Of a stretch of 64,000 nucleotides of DNA, positions 48,800 through 60,713 are shown one piece after another. The notes beneath the pieces are model-generated. The model searched no databases, was not told the DNA's origin, and saw only the letters and a program-made list of their open reading frames with translations. The DNA comes from Eumeta japonica (lineage: Eukaryota; Arthropoda; Insecta; Lepidoptera; Psychidae): assembly GCA_005406025.1 (NCBI GenBank), contig BGZK01000884.1:124001-188000 (forward strand). The letters run 5' to 3'. The stretch's first letter is position 1. Each line of letters starts with the position of its first letter. Position numbers and translations under genes: made by a program.

Positions 48800-49740
48800 A
48801 CAGCAAAAATTAATTGTCTTGGCAAACGTTTATGTAAATCAAACTGAAAATCTTTAGAAAATCAAGAACTGAGCACACTAACAAGTTATTTTGGTAAATT
48901 TCGTTTTCGAAAATAGTTTCCGTTGACATCAATACATCGCTGCATTTGATGGAACCACCGAGAGAAACATGTTGCCCGTTCGAACTTAAGGGTCGTTTCG
49001 ACAGCCCTTTCATATGAAGTCACTGCTTCCTCGACGTCCGTAAACCAATTTGCTCGAAGTTTTTCTTTTATTTTAAAAATAATATTGTTAATTGTGTATC
49101 TGGTGGTATATGGTGAGGCGTTGTCATGATAAAGAAGAATCCTATTGCGAGGTCGTTTTACCCAAACTTTTTCTAAAACAAGTAGCAAGCAATTGTTAGT
49201 GTATCAGTGCAGTGACTGCTTTTTTGTCTTCTAAAACAGTTGTTGCATAATGACCTGTCATTCCGAAGAAAGAGGCCATCATCTTTTTTCCGACGCTTTG
49301 ACTTCGTTTGACTTTAGTAGGCAACTCCTCTAAAGGAAACACTCACTGAACAGACTAACATTTGGTTTCGGGATGGTAACAGTGAATCCAACTTTCGTCA
49401 CCCGTGACCATGTCGCGAATAGTATTTGTGTCACCATCGGCAAATCTTTGCATCATTTCGTGGCATCAATGAACACGAAGGAATTTTTGAGCTTCAATCA
49501 AATTATGAAGTTTCCACCGAGTATAAAGCTTCTGACCGTTAAATATTCATTAGAGATTTTTTGCACTTGACTCGTACCAATGTCTAAGCTTGTCCAAATC
49601 TACTAGTAGATCACTCTTTTGGCAGTCTTGAGGCGTATAGCACTGATGTCGTCACCAAAGTGACGTCTCTCACGCAGATTGTCAATCAGATAAGTGTGAC
49701 CACATTCGAACTAGTTAAATCAGTTACAAGGTATGGAGCT
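48800..49740 (-). pseudogene. Mariner transposase pseudogene, family 2
   Basis: On the minus strand: RHFGDDISAIRLKTAKRVIY (about 49,675-49,615), then TSLDIGTSQVQKI, a VTGDESW-like region lost to change, a KKMVASFFGMTGH-like region in shifted frames, VLEKVWVKRPRNRILLYHDNASPYT (second Asp in HDNA, about 49,105), and KEKLRANWFTDVEEAV with FSRWFHQMQRCIDVNGNYF to about 48,890. Between TIN and KIKEKL near 49,068-49,080 the YSPDLAPCDF segment with the third Asp is missing. Different from the 34.7/56/59 kb family. Ends not identified. Confidence 0.8.
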
Positions 49741-51493
49741 TTATCATGAAAGGCCAATCAAAATATGCTATAACTATGGTTCAAATTGCAAAGGAATTCA
49801 TAGTAACTCATTGCACAAAATTTTTTTCTCGTTAATTTCTTGTTGACGTTAGACAAACAATTTTCTTTTATAGCCAATTTTAAAATCATATAAATAGAAT
49901 ATACATATTTAGATTGGCAGAGTTCTATTTCTTAAATTTAAATATGTTTTATTATTTTACAGTTTCTAAATTTTAAATATAACCTACATAATAAGGCATT
50001 CCTTAGCTTAAATGATATACGTGAACCAAGAGAAATTATAATTATATCACTATGAGTGTACAACGAAATAGTAGAGAAAGTGACTAAAATTTGACAAACA
50101 TTTGTATTGCAAATGGATTTTAGATTTGAAATATATCTGAAAAATACGAGTTTAGTCATGACAATAGAAATCTATGAAACTTAAGACAATTCTTAAGTAC
50201 TCGAGATACTTAAAGCACTTAATTGTATGGACACATATGACGAGTGTTGCGACCACGTGCTAAATTTTATATCGCAATTATCTTTAAAGATTCACTTCTT
50301 TCAGCGCATTAGAACAATTTGATCGGATTGCAACGCACCGATGTAGCACAAAATTCGGATTGTTACGTATACCAGGATAGCACACCGTACGCTTGAAATA
50401 GTAGGATACCATCTCTTTCATACCTAATTTAATGTGGCGTGCCCTAAAAATAAATTACTTGAGTTTACAAAAAAAAAACATTACATATTTATGCCAAAGA
50501 ATAATCTCCTAAGTTCGTACATAAGTATATACAACAGTTTTATGTGCATATACACATTCATATTGCATACAAAAAACAATAACCATAAAACGTCCACGGA
50601 AATATACGAGCATCACGGCGGTTTTCAATGAAAAATAAGAGTTCGGGAAAATTTGTTTTCCCGAAATTGAAGAAGACGTTTTCGATGTTATTTGGAAATT
50701 ACATTTGAGCTCTCACTCGTTAAATTACGGGTAAATCCAATTTGTTTTCACGCAGTTTATTTTCTGCACGGATGAAGTAAGTTTATTTTTGAAGTTACAC
50801 TTTTGCGTAATAAAAATACTCGTATTGCGATTGGACTAATTTTTGGGGTTATGTATCCATAAGAGACCACATTGAATGCGGTGCGTATTTTTAATTCTAC
50901 AAGTATTCAAATGTATTATCAGGTAGAGCATTAAGATAGGAAAAAAATTTAGACAACAGTTGATAGCACAAGATAGTCCTTAGCTGTCCAATAAAGCTGT
51001 ATTGTTTGAAGCAATGTTTTCGAGCATGAATACATTATTGCTCACTTTTTTAGGCTCAAAACTTCTAGATTTCTCTTTCAAAATTATTAGAGGAGTAAAC
51101 AAGTAGCAAGTTTTTAATTTTTTAAATATTTTGGCATAGATAGATATCTTTTGAACGAAGCAACCGATTTGAACGAAGCTTGTCATCGGCCATGCAGTTT
51201 TTTGAGCTCAAAAACTTTTCGATGACGATATTTTTTTATTCAACTTAATACATTTAAGCAAGACTAGGGATGTTCGATGCAATTATTGTGTGCGAAAATA
51301 GATTTTACTGAAAAAAATCAAACTTTTAAACAATCTTTAAATTATAAAGAAAAAACATTTGTTTTTTTTTAATATTTCATTCGCTATATTTCTCGAACAA
51401 TCGAACCGATTATGATCAACTTTACAGCAATAAAAGCAATTTTATTAGTATAAGAATTGATTAGTTTTAATATTAATTTTACTCTCATTAAAC
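49741..51493. other. AT-rich non-coding DNA
   Basis: ORFs at 49,938-50,159 (-), 50,434-50,631 (+) and 50,980-51,186 (-) lack motifs. Nothing recognised. Confidence 0.5.
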
Positions 51494-51543
51494 TAATTTC
51501 TTATCTGTTATGCTTACTAATAAGCATAACAGATAAGAAATTA
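51494..51543. repeat. Perfect 23-bp hairpin with 4-base loop
   Basis: Arms 51,494-51,516 and 51,521-51,543 are exact reverse complements, with CTAA between. Same arm length as the hairpin at 19,198, but unrelated sequence. Confidence 0.9.
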
Positions 51544-52330
51544 TAAAGAAAAAGGGTTTCCGAAAATTTTTTTCGAAAGTTATCAAAATTAAAGTAGCTG
51601 ATTTAAGTCAAATTTTCAGGAATTCCAAGTTAAATCAAGCCTTTTTAAATATTGCCAGCTAAATACGAATCGATTCATTCATTCAAAGGATGTAAACACA
51701 CAGACACACACATACACATATAAAATAGACACATTTTCAGATATCCCTCAAAAAATAGTTAGAAAATCTTTCTAGGAGCTGAAAATGCCAACATTTAATA
51801 CTATATTAATATATAATGTAATTTAATACATAAAAGTAAAATAAAATTATTTTTCTTATAATTTCCATTTTGAATTAAAATTTTGGAATTCAACTATAGA
51901 TACGATCATTGTTTATTGACGTGACTTTTATGTCCACGAAATTGCATTTTGAAATTTATAAGAAATTTCTCCACCTAAACAATAAACAACAAAATCAGTT
52001 GTAAATCAGAAAAAAACTACTGACAATTCCAATAGCTTTTTTTTTTCATTTCATTTATAAATTAAAATCTATAACATTTTAAATTGATACAAATGGTTGA
52101 TTTGTGAGCAACAAAAGCAAATTTAGACTTTTATAACTGTTTTATTATGCAATTTGTTCAAAAACTATTTTATATTTGATAAAAGTTTTCAAATGCCTGA
52201 GGATAATACTTGGTGATGTAAATAAGCAACTAAATTGTGTTTACAATTAGAAGAAGGAGGTTAAAACTCTACTGATAATTATACAATCGGAAATAGCATC
52301 TAAATCGAGATTGATAATATATTGAAGATT
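51544..52330. other. AT-rich non-coding DNA
   Basis: Includes a short (AC)n-like run at about 51,695-51,720. Nothing else recognised. Confidence 0.5.
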
Positions 52331-52369
52331 ATATTCAGGATCGAGGCTTAGTAACAATAAAAATGTACC

Positions 52370-52400
52370 TCACGCGGGAGGTGCAGCGAGCAAAAGCTAG
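52370..52400 (+). mobile_element. Helitron-like 3' terminus
   Basis: 'cacgcgggaggtgcagcgag' then 'caaaagctag' followed by T. Insect Helitrons often end in a GC-rich hairpin and 'gcgggcgaaagctag' before T. CTAG is at 52,397-52,400. The hairpin is degenerate, and a 5' end was not located, so only the terminus is annotated. Confidence 0.5.
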
Positions 52401-53779
52401 TACAGTGTTAATTTTTAATACAATCCTTAAAGAATTCATAGTTACATACGAAAAGCACAAACGAATCGTGGCTGCGTTACACAAGCGTGTGTTGTCTAAA
52501 TCCAGATTTTTCGAGAAACCGCAGTAAAATATTAAAAATGAAAAAAAAAAAAAACGAAAATACGAGAAATAGTCTTTTGTACTGGTAACAAAAAAAAATA
52601 AAAATTTTGAAAAATATTTAAATAGTATTTAACCAACTATTTTTAACCCTAGTTTTGTCCAAAATATATGTATGTATAGGAAATGCATACATGTATATAT
52701 AAACGTTGACATAAAATTCATTTTACTTCTCCAAAGCGTGAGACAAATGAGCTACAAAAACATATATTTATCTTTATTTATAGAGAAAACCTGCGAGACC
52801 GTTTATGGCTCATGCATGTTAGCTCATTTTAATATATATTATTTATTTACATTATGGATATTCCGATTTTTATTTTTTCGTCTCTTTTTCTATTTTACAA
52901 AATGGTTCATTACAAATTTGATTTTTTTGTTAAATTGCCAGTCTTATACTCGTCAATTCTACTTCTAACGCTTAAGTCAAAATATTGCATTAAGTCTTAA
53001 GCAGCGCTTTCGATAAATTATGTTCAAGAGAGACGAGAAAAATCAAAAAAATTACTGGTTTTTAGTTTCGCATTTACATTTCCCAATGCTTATCCTATCG
53101 CGGGATGTTTATATTAGCTATGCCTAAAGGAAAGCAATTATTGACATCTTCTCAAAGTTTTGCATTTGTCGTTGAAGTGAGTAAAGAATTTTGCTTTGAT
53201 ATGCGAGCGGAGAGGAAAATTTCGCCGTAAATGAAAAAAAAAAACTCATTCAATATAGTATTAAATGCTATTTAATCGTAAAAAAATACATTACTATTAT
53301 TGTAATAAAGAGAAAGCAATAAATTGTGTTTAAAATGTAATAATAAAATAACCAAAACACATTTATCTGGACGTTAAGTAATCAATGTAGTTCTATTTCA
53401 ATTTTCCCACAGTCCCAGCCAGTAACACTACATATTAAATTAACAGACTTCGTTCATTTCGTTCACGAAACCACTCCAAATAAAAATAGCTCATAGCAGC
53501 TAAGCTTCGTGCGGCGCCATTTCCAAGCGTTAGCGTCGAAAATGGCGTTTCATCAACGTACCCAATCCAATTTGTTAGTGTAATCACGTGAACTCTGGTA
53601 TTAAGTTTGACGCGTAAACTGCTATTTACTTAATCGGCACTTAAGTCAAAGGCGAGATATGCGAAGATCTTATGATGTGATGTCGACATACTCTAATTAG
53701 GCGAGTCGTTGTAGAGTCAACATCAGCTTCTGCTTCGAGAGAAACGCTCTTGTTTTATATGTAATATCATTGCGAAAAC
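52401..53779. other. AT-rich non-coding DNA
   Basis: The 98-codon ORF at 52,672-52,968 is AT-driven and hydrophobic without motif. Nothing recognised. Confidence 0.45.
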
Positions 53780-54290
53780 GTAAAAAAAACGGCAAAAACC
53801 GGAACCCTTATAGTTTCGTCATATCCGTTTGTCTGTACGTATGTCAAAGGCATTTTATTCAAAAATTACAAGACCTATATTGATGAAATTTAAAGTGTAA
53901 GTGTCTTGTAAGAGCCGCCACTTAGTTTAGTGGTTAAATAACAAAAATAAATATTTCTAGAGGGGGCACTCCATACGTGTAACAGAAGCTGAAAAACATT
54001 TTTTTCTGCAAACATCAACTAGTGATACATATTTCAATTCTTTGAACAGTTCTTTTAAATACACTTTGCTGATGCACTTTAGTGTACACTTGTTTAATAA
54101 AAAATAGTTGACATACATACTTGTTTTTCAAGCTATAGGCGACTAAAGTGCTTCTATTCTGCGCAAAAACATGGAAAAATTATAACAACGTAGTTTTTTA
54201 TCTGTAGTACATTTCTTTGTAATAATGGCTTCGGAACCCTATAATGAGCATGGCCCGATATACGCTTGGCCAGTTTTTTTTTTTTTGATT
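53780..54290 (+). repeat. Dispersed repeat, family F, about 510 bp
   Basis: The head has 'aaaaccggaacccttatagt' and 'ttcgtcatatccgtttgtct', the tail 'tcggaaccctataatgagca' followed by 'cgcttggccagttttttttt'. The 'gagggggcactccatacgtg' middle is also known in this type of lepidopteran repeat. Poly-A/T rich ends and 'ccgg' boxes at both sides may be its termini. No coding content. Confidence 0.55.
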
Positions 54291-54357
54291 CAGATATCGG
54301 TACTTCATTTAAGATCTTTATTCGTCTGTAAAATACTGAATTAAGAAAAGACAGCCA

Positions 54358-54460
54358 CACTAATATTATGAATGCGGAAGCAACTTGTCTGTTACATTTT
54401 CTTACCTATACCGCCTAACAGATTTTGACGAAATTCGATATGGAGGTACGACCAATTCTG
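54358..54460 (+). repeat. Helitron-like 5' fragment
   Basis: 'actaatattatgaatgcgga' at 54,359-54,378 then 'cctaacagattttgacgaaa' resemble the first 100 bases of common lepidopteran Helitron-like repeats. The rest is missing. Confidence 0.45.
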
Positions 54461-55209
54461 AGGAATTAAACAGACCTCAATTTAGCCACACACGCGCCAC
54501 CTTTGTTTGTTTGGAGGACGTGACCGTCGGAGGCAGACTTCGGCCCTGAACATAATTTAATTTCGCCATCGATGAACTCGCAACTCCAGAGGAGTCGACC
54601 TTTTAGGAAGATAGTGTGGTGCAATAGATAATTTTTAGGTACCTAGTTGCAAGGTCGTAGACTGACATTCCGTATATAAATTTCTAACAAATACTTCCAT
54701 AAGCACTACAGTGAATATTACATCCACATGTGTGAACGCGAAGACAATAAATATAGTACTAATAATGGTTATATGGTGACACCGCAGGGATTGTGATCGA
54801 TACGGCTGATACAATGACGAGGACGAGAATGGAAAGAGAATAAGTGAAAAATGGATCACTCTAATTAAAAGATGAAGAAATTCATTTTATGCTCACGAGG
54901 GTGAAGTTAAGGGCAATGGCTAATATTCGATAACGTTGACATAATCACAATTTTCATTCGTGTGAATGTTTTCTAATTGGCCTTTAAAGTTCTTCAAATC
55001 TAAGTTAAAAAGGACAAAAATTAAGAGACTCAATCGCTTACGTTCACAGTTAAGCACTATTAACAATAAGAATTGAATTTAACCAACTTTTATTACATAC
55101 CTTATTGACCCACATTGTAAAACAGCGGTCGGACCAAACGAAACCTTATCCCGTCAATGCCGGCATTATCATTGGCTGTACGTTAAATCGCCCGAAATCC
55201 GCCCTAAGT
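54461..55209. other. Non-coding DNA
   Basis: The 74-codon minus-strand ORF (54,635-54,859) is Ile/Val-rich without motif. Nothing else recognised. Confidence 0.4.
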
Positions 55210-55264
55210 CAATTATCGCCGACTGAAATAATCCCCCCCTGCGTTGTTGGTACAAGGAAATCGT

Positions 55265-55400
55265 GATTAGAGGTTTCCAGACAGGATCCTGCGGGATCGC
55301 GGCCGATGACGCACGCGGCGCGGCTTGTGCGTCGACGGGCGCGGCGCTCGCTTCTGATTGGACGGCCGGGTCGGAAACGCGTTCCGATATTGAGATCGGT
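55265..55400. other. CpG-rich patch
   Basis: Dense CG in 55,295-55,385, with a 'ctgattggac' CCAAT-type word. Three overlapping ORFs on both strands, mostly Arg/Ala/Ser, are composition effects. Promoter function is possible, unproven. Confidence 0.35.
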
Positions 55401-56025
55401 TATCAGGGATGTTCCAATTTTTTGACCATTTATAGTAAGCGAAGACACAGAAAACAAAAATCATTTGTACGTCGAATAATATAATAAGTGGCGAATTAAA
55501 ATGTCCGCTTTGACAATCTAAATTCCATGCTGCAGGGAATTATGTTCTACATAAAAATTAAAATTGAATTGAGTAATTATTTATTTATTTTTTGTATTGA
55601 CTTAATAACGATCAAGTAACCATCACCGCTCTGTCCAAGTGTACTCTCCCACAATCGTTTATTTCAGATTCAATACTTGGCCCTAGAGCCTTCCAAGTTG
55701 GCCCAATACCGGCTGGGGACTGCTAATGTCTGCTGTCATTAATGAGATAACAACATACAACACCGATGTCTAAATGTCTCCAATTCACGGCGCTAGTCGT
55801 TTATTTTGACATTAATTAAAACCCATCCTTTTTCTCTATCATAAAATATTGTTTCGTTCATTTAACTTTCAATTCACTTATGTTAAATAATTATGACAAC
55901 AATAATAATTTTTGTTCACAAATAGCCCCTTAATACTTTTGCATACTTTGCAAACTCGATAGGTAGGCACTTATCTACGAATTGGGAAAGTTACTCGTTC
56001 TAATAATTATGTAGATTGTATTATA
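55401..56025. other. Non-coding DNA
   Basis: AT-rich. Nothing recognised. Confidence 0.5.
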
Positions 56026-57248
56026 TAAGATCAGGAAAAACCTTTTTCGTGTCATATATACAAATTCAAGATAAGTTGTAATTTTATTTACGTTTACTAA
56101 TAATATATATGCAATTTTGTTCAACAAACGTTGCCATTTTGTAAATACTGATATAATCCCATTTCGGTAGAAATTTTGGGATTTCTGATCAGATAATTGT
56201 GACAAGTAGTTTTAACAATCCTCTTTTGATGTTAACCCAACGCTACCTAAAAATTTCTGAAGAGATCGAAACAGGTAAAAATCTGAGGGTGTAAGGTCAG
56301 GGCTATATGATGGATGCATTAACACTTCCTAACCAAGCTTCTTCCATATTTGCTGAGTGGCTAAAAATGTGTGTGGTCTGGTGTCACCATGGTGAAAAAC
56401 CACACTCTTTCTGTTTATCATTTCCAGGCGTTTTTTCTCTACTTCTTGCTTGAGTCTCATCAGCTGTTGGTATCAGAGATCCGAATTGATGGTTTTGTCC
56501 GGCGGTAAATTTCATAATGAATAATGCCCTTCTAACCCCAATATACACTTAGCATCAACTTATTTTGGGTTAATCCAGGTTTCACTATTGTCTGTGGAAT
56601 TTGCTTGCCTTTTGACCATGATATTTTTCACACGTTCTTGTCATAGGTAATCATCATCAATAATAATTTTTCATCATCAGTGATCAATCTTTCCAAAAAC
56701 GGTTCGGTTACATTACGTTTCAATAGAGAATCGCAAATGCGTACACGATTCATGAGATTTCTTTCAGTCAGCTCGTGTGGAACCCACGTATAGAGCTCGT
56801 TTGTATATTCAGTTTTTTTTCAAATGGGTAAAAACTGTTTTGTGGTCAATGCCTAGCTTTTCAGCTATGTCGTAACAATTAATATGCCGATCTTACTCTA
56901 CGTTTCCAAAATTACCGGACTGAAAACTCTTGAACCAGTTTTGTGCTACTCTTATTAACACTTCATTAGGCTCATAAACGTCACAAATTTTTTTCGTGGC
57001 TTGTGTCGCATTTTCCCCTTTTTTGTAACAAAACTTCAAAATTTATCGAGTTTCTACGTTAGGATCACTAATTTTGGTGAACAGAAAAACGATAAAAAAA
57101 TGGTGAAACGCCGTTTTCATTTTTTTAATTTTTGAAATGTCATCTACTTAATGGTATCAAAACTAGCCAGATAAAAACAGCACAACCAAAGATATTTTAC
57201 TGCAACTTTTCACTTGTAAAATACGAAAAAACCTTTTTCCCGACCTTA
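56026..57248 (-). mobile_element. Mariner element, family 1, copy 2 (TIR to TIR)
   Basis: The right end, read inward on the minus strand, is TAAGGTCGGGAAAAAGG; the left end is TAAGATCAGGAAAAACC. These are inverted terminal repeats of about 25 bases with few differences, both flanked by TA (56,024-56,025 and 57,249-57,250), the mariner target. Length 1,223 bp is normal for mariner. This is the most complete mariner in the window and defines the ends of the other family-1 copies. Confidence 0.9.
56095..57020 (-). pseudogene. Mariner transposase pseudogene, family 1, copy 2
   Basis: Read on the minus strand from about 57,020: the DNA-binding region (YDVTRSLK-like segments broken by indels), FQSGNFGNVE-like DNA-binding sequence, SYDIAEKL-like HTH, a first-Asp region changed by frameshifts, HGDTRPHT in place of HHDNARPHT near 56,390, then YSPDLTPSDFYLF (third Asp) near 56,310 and SDQKSQNFYRNGI near 56,190 at the C-terminus. 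Several stops and shifts make it non-functional. Only the last segments were read reliably; the N-terminal wording is approximate. Confidence 0.75.
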
Positions 57249-57480
57249 TATTATATTATCACGCACCATCGGTCGTTTAATAAACACAAACATATACCAG
57301 ATCATTAAAAATATAACTTAAATATCCGTCCGTCTGTTCATCTACTACAAGCATCTTTTATAAAACACATTTTTGGCATGTGTCCAGTCTTTATAACGCA
57401 CAAATAAAATAATATTTTAATATTATGAACCAGCTTTAACCGGCAACTCTACCCACGTGAATATGGTATGAATTCCCTTA
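57249..57480. other. AT-rich non-coding DNA
   Basis: Short spacer without recognised features. Confidence 0.5.
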
Positions 57481-57640
57481 TCTTGTATGTCGACCGATCA
57501 CGCTTTCAGCCATGATCCCAATCGTTGTCCCATTTTTCATTCTGATTCTGGTTCTGCTCTTGGTGCCAATTTGTCTCGTTCTTGATTCTACTTGCGATTC
57601 CATTTTTAGTTTCTAAGTTCGATTCGGTTTAATAATACAA
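57481..57640 (+). repeat. Family B repeat with degenerate GATTCT body
   Basis: Head 'cttgtatgtcgaccgatcac' shared with 39,311-39,330 (one difference), followed by a run of 'attctgattctggttctgct' and 'cttgattctacttgcgattcc'. Spacing is irregular at 6-12 bases, so it is a decayed simple repeat inside a dispersed family. Confidence 0.5.
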
Positions 57641-58060
57641 ATACGCAGATGAAATCGGTTACAATTGCTAGTTTTGTTTTCGTTCCGGTAAAGTTTTGTC
57701 GCAGTCTGATTAACGTCATAACGCCGCAAAAAATACGAAGAAACAAACAAATATTATTTCTTGCATGTCTGATTAAGTTGAGCCACTGAAATAAAATTTT
57801 ATTAATGTATTGTATGCGCTTTCAGCTTCAGAGAGCTAATTTTATATGTTAAAAGATATTTTACCAAAAATTTTCAAAGCCTCTTCAACGATCTTATATA
57901 TAATAGCCTTGCAAGCTAGCTTTAAAGCGAAATAAATTTTATGATGATTTTTGAATTAACTAGTTGACTTTTTGTTAAAGACAAATTTATATGAACTTCT
58001 TTAAAGGATGTTTAAAAATACTCGATCTGGTTATACCAAAACTGAAATCGCGAAATCTGG
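57641..58060. other. AT-rich non-coding DNA
   Basis: Nothing recognised. Confidence 0.5.
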
Positions 58061-58215
58061 GAACACGAGCAAACGCGTACGCTCGTCACCATGCAAGCGG
58101 GCGATGCATCCGGGTCGTTGCAGGGTTAACGCGTGCTGCGTTTGCACGGCGCCGGCGCCCGCCCGCCGGGTGCAGCGCCGGCCGCCTCCGCCTTAGCAAT
58201 GTAAGACCTCGATTT
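58061..58215. other. CpG-rich patch
   Basis: A very GC-rich stretch (peak 58,138-58,190) is bounded by AT-rich DNA. Two overlapping ORFs (57,991-58,257 and 58,008-58,196) become Arg/Ala/Pro-rich here and have no motif. A 5' exon or regulatory element is possible. Confidence 0.35.
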
Positions 58216-58634
58216 GTTCAGGCGTCTAGTCTCAGACACTTCAGACTTTATAATTAACAACAAACAAGGAAGCACATTTACGTAGGATTTCACGATGTTC
58301 AAGGAAGAATATTACTTAAAAATGACCGTTAAAACAAAAGGTTGGTTTTTTGTAATATGGAATCGGACAAAATATACTGGAGAATAAACCGTGTTAATTA
58401 AAATGTGAAAGAACATTGTATATAAAAAATATGAGCTTTTAACGTTATTTTTACAAAAAAAATGTAGTTAAGCGTTATTACCACATTTGATCGCAATACT
58501 AAGAGAAAAATCAAAGAAAATGTATATAGAAAAATAATATCAGTTCTACAAAATTAATTCGTTTATTATTCTTATAATTAATTTTGAAGTATTATTTATA
58601 TTAAGTATATATATTCATATAAATAATAATTATC
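58216..58634. other. AT-rich non-coding DNA
   Basis: Nothing recognised. Confidence 0.5.
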
Positions 58635-58800
58635 ATAAAAATAAAAGTGAGTCTGTATACCTCTCTGTCTATTATCTTTTCGAAACAAATATTACTGAAC
58701 GGATTTTGATCAAATTTAGTACAGAAATAACTTGAACTTTGATACAAACCACTTTTTTTAGAAAAAATCAACTTCTGAAAGTAAATTAATCAAATAAGCA
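58635..58800 (+). repeat. Helitron-like internal fragment
   Basis: 'ctctctgtctattatctttt' and 'ttactgaacggattttgatc' then 'aaatttagtacagaaataac' match, in order, the first part of lepidopteran Helitron-like repeats. Ends not found. Confidence 0.45.
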
Positions 58801-59531
58801 AAAGAAAATCAAGGAAACCGTATTAAATACTTGTAAAAGTTGTAAGTTGTAATATGTACCAACTTATATCGATGCCTCCATGCACATGCACCTACATGAA
58901 AATGAATTTAGAATGAAATACTATCCAGGATTTAAAGAAAAAAAAGGGACTTTGGTATTCTAAAACGATATCTTCATAGAATGAATGAAATCAAAATATC
59001 GAGACGTTTTTTAACTTTCGTTCACGTCTAGACCATGATAGTTCTATACTTCATTTCTACAAAACACTAGTACGAATTTCATTGCGAGATATATATACAA
59101 TTTGAACAGTTTTATTTTTTTAATATAAGTTATGGATAAAATTGACTTTTACCCCTTCCATAACCGCTATAACAACAACAAGCGATCTTTAACAATTCCT
59201 CAATTAATGCTCGCAAATATTACGATGTAAATCGAATTAAACTTATAGCGGAGTCGAAGTTGGGTGCGATCAGAAGTCTCTGACATCTCATTAAGCGAAA
59301 GCAAGATTTTAATTAAGAACGAAACATTTGACGTCCCCACGTCAAAGGCAGGCCCACACGCCGCCCGCGGGATTGGCACATTTACAAGAGTCAGCCCTCG
59401 AATTAAAATCGACATTACTACGGCCAACAGTGTAATAACTTTTTATTTAAAAAAAATCCTATTATATTGTCATTGTTATGGCCAATAGTACAATCATTTT
59501 CTTATGTACATAATTGTATGTGATGATTATA
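58801..59531. other. Non-coding DNA with a small GC-balanced block
   Basis: 59,210-59,420 is GC-balanced with overlapping ORFs on both strands and no domain. Nothing else recognised. Confidence 0.4.
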
Positions 59532-60713
59532 TTTATCCGGGAGAAATGTTTTTCGTGTTTTATAAGTAAAAAAATTAAAGTTAAATCTCTTTGGATGTGC
59601 TGTTCGTATCTGGCTAGTTTTAATTTCATTAAGTCTTTTTAAAAAAATGATAATAAAAAATAAATGCGGTGTCCTGCTTTTTTCTATTTTTTTTCTCTCC
59701 GCCAAAATGAATGAATCCATCGTTGAAATTTGACACATTTTGAAGTTTCATTACGAAAAAGGGAAAACTGCGACAAAAGATATAAAAAAAATTCATAAAA
59801 TTTAAGACTTAATTTAGTATCGGTAAGAACAAAACTGGTTCAAGCATTTTCAGTCCTGTAATTTTGATGTCAAAGAGGAACCACGCTCCAGACGACCTGT
59901 TACGAATAAAATCGATGCCATTTTGAAAAAAGTACAGCAAGATCGATATATTAGTTTTTGCGACATAGCTGAAGAGCTGAGGATTGACCACAAAACAGTT
60001 TTGAACCATTTGAAAAAAGCTGGATATGCAAAAACGCTCGATACTTGGGTTCCAAACGAGCTCACTGAAAGAAATTTAATGGATTTTGTACACATTTGGG
60101 ATTCCCTATAAAAACTTAATGAAACCGAACTGTTTTTGAAAAGATTGATTATGGGTAATAAAAAATGGATTATCTACGACAAGAACGTGCGAAAAATATC
60201 ATGATTCAAAGGTAAGCAAGCTCCACAGACTATAGCGAAACCCGGATTAACTTGCAATGAATTGATTCTATGTCTATAGGGCGATAGGAAAGCCATTATT
60301 CATTTTAAGCTTTTACTGCCGGCAAAAACCATCAATTTGGATCTCTACTGCAACAGTTGATGATATTCATGCAAGATTAAAAAAAAACGAAATCAATCAA
60401 CAGAAAGGGTGTGGTTTTTCATCATGATAACGCCAGACCACACACATATTTAGCCACTCAGTAAATATTGTGGCAGTTTGCTTAGGAAGTGTTAGTGCAT
60501 TCACTATATAGCCCTAACCTTACATCCTAGGATTTTCACCTGTTTCCATCTCTTCAGATTTTTTTAGGCAGTGTTAGGTTAACATCGAGAGACTACTTGC
60601 CGCAGTTTTTTGGTCAAAAGTACCAAAATTTTTACAGCAATGGGATTATGTCATTACCTACAAAATAGCAACATGTTGTTAATTAAAATGGCATTAAATA
60701 AATATGACTGAAA
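59532..60713 (+). pseudogene. Mariner family 1, copy 3, lacking its 3' terminus
   Basis: The start aligns with TAAGGTCGGG (here TTTATCCGGG), leader to 59,800, then WFKHFQSCNFDVKEEPRSRRP-like DNA-binding residues (about 59,839-59,900), and a 62-codon open piece at 59,923-60,111 with CDIAEELRIDHKTVLNHLKK, the helix-turn-helix. Downstream, frames are broken: HHDNARPHT at about 60,420-60,446 (second Asp intact), then YSPNLTS and DFHLF at about 60,500-60,540 (third Asp intact), and the 'SRDYLPQFF' part to about 60,615. The terminal repeat expected near 60,800 is replaced by the inverted piece. Confidence 0.85.

Noticed and set aside
52672..52968. 98-codon hydrophobic ORF as a membrane protein
   Set aside because: It is AT-driven (Phe, Ile, Tyr, Leu) with no domain pattern and no supporting context.
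55209..55484. Three overlapping ORFs on both strands
   Set aside because: Simultaneously open frames in CpG-rich DNA indicate composition rather than coding.
57991..58257. Arg/Ala/Pro-rich ORFs over the CpG patch
   Set aside because: Two frames are open at once, as expected from GC-rich DNA lacking stop codons.
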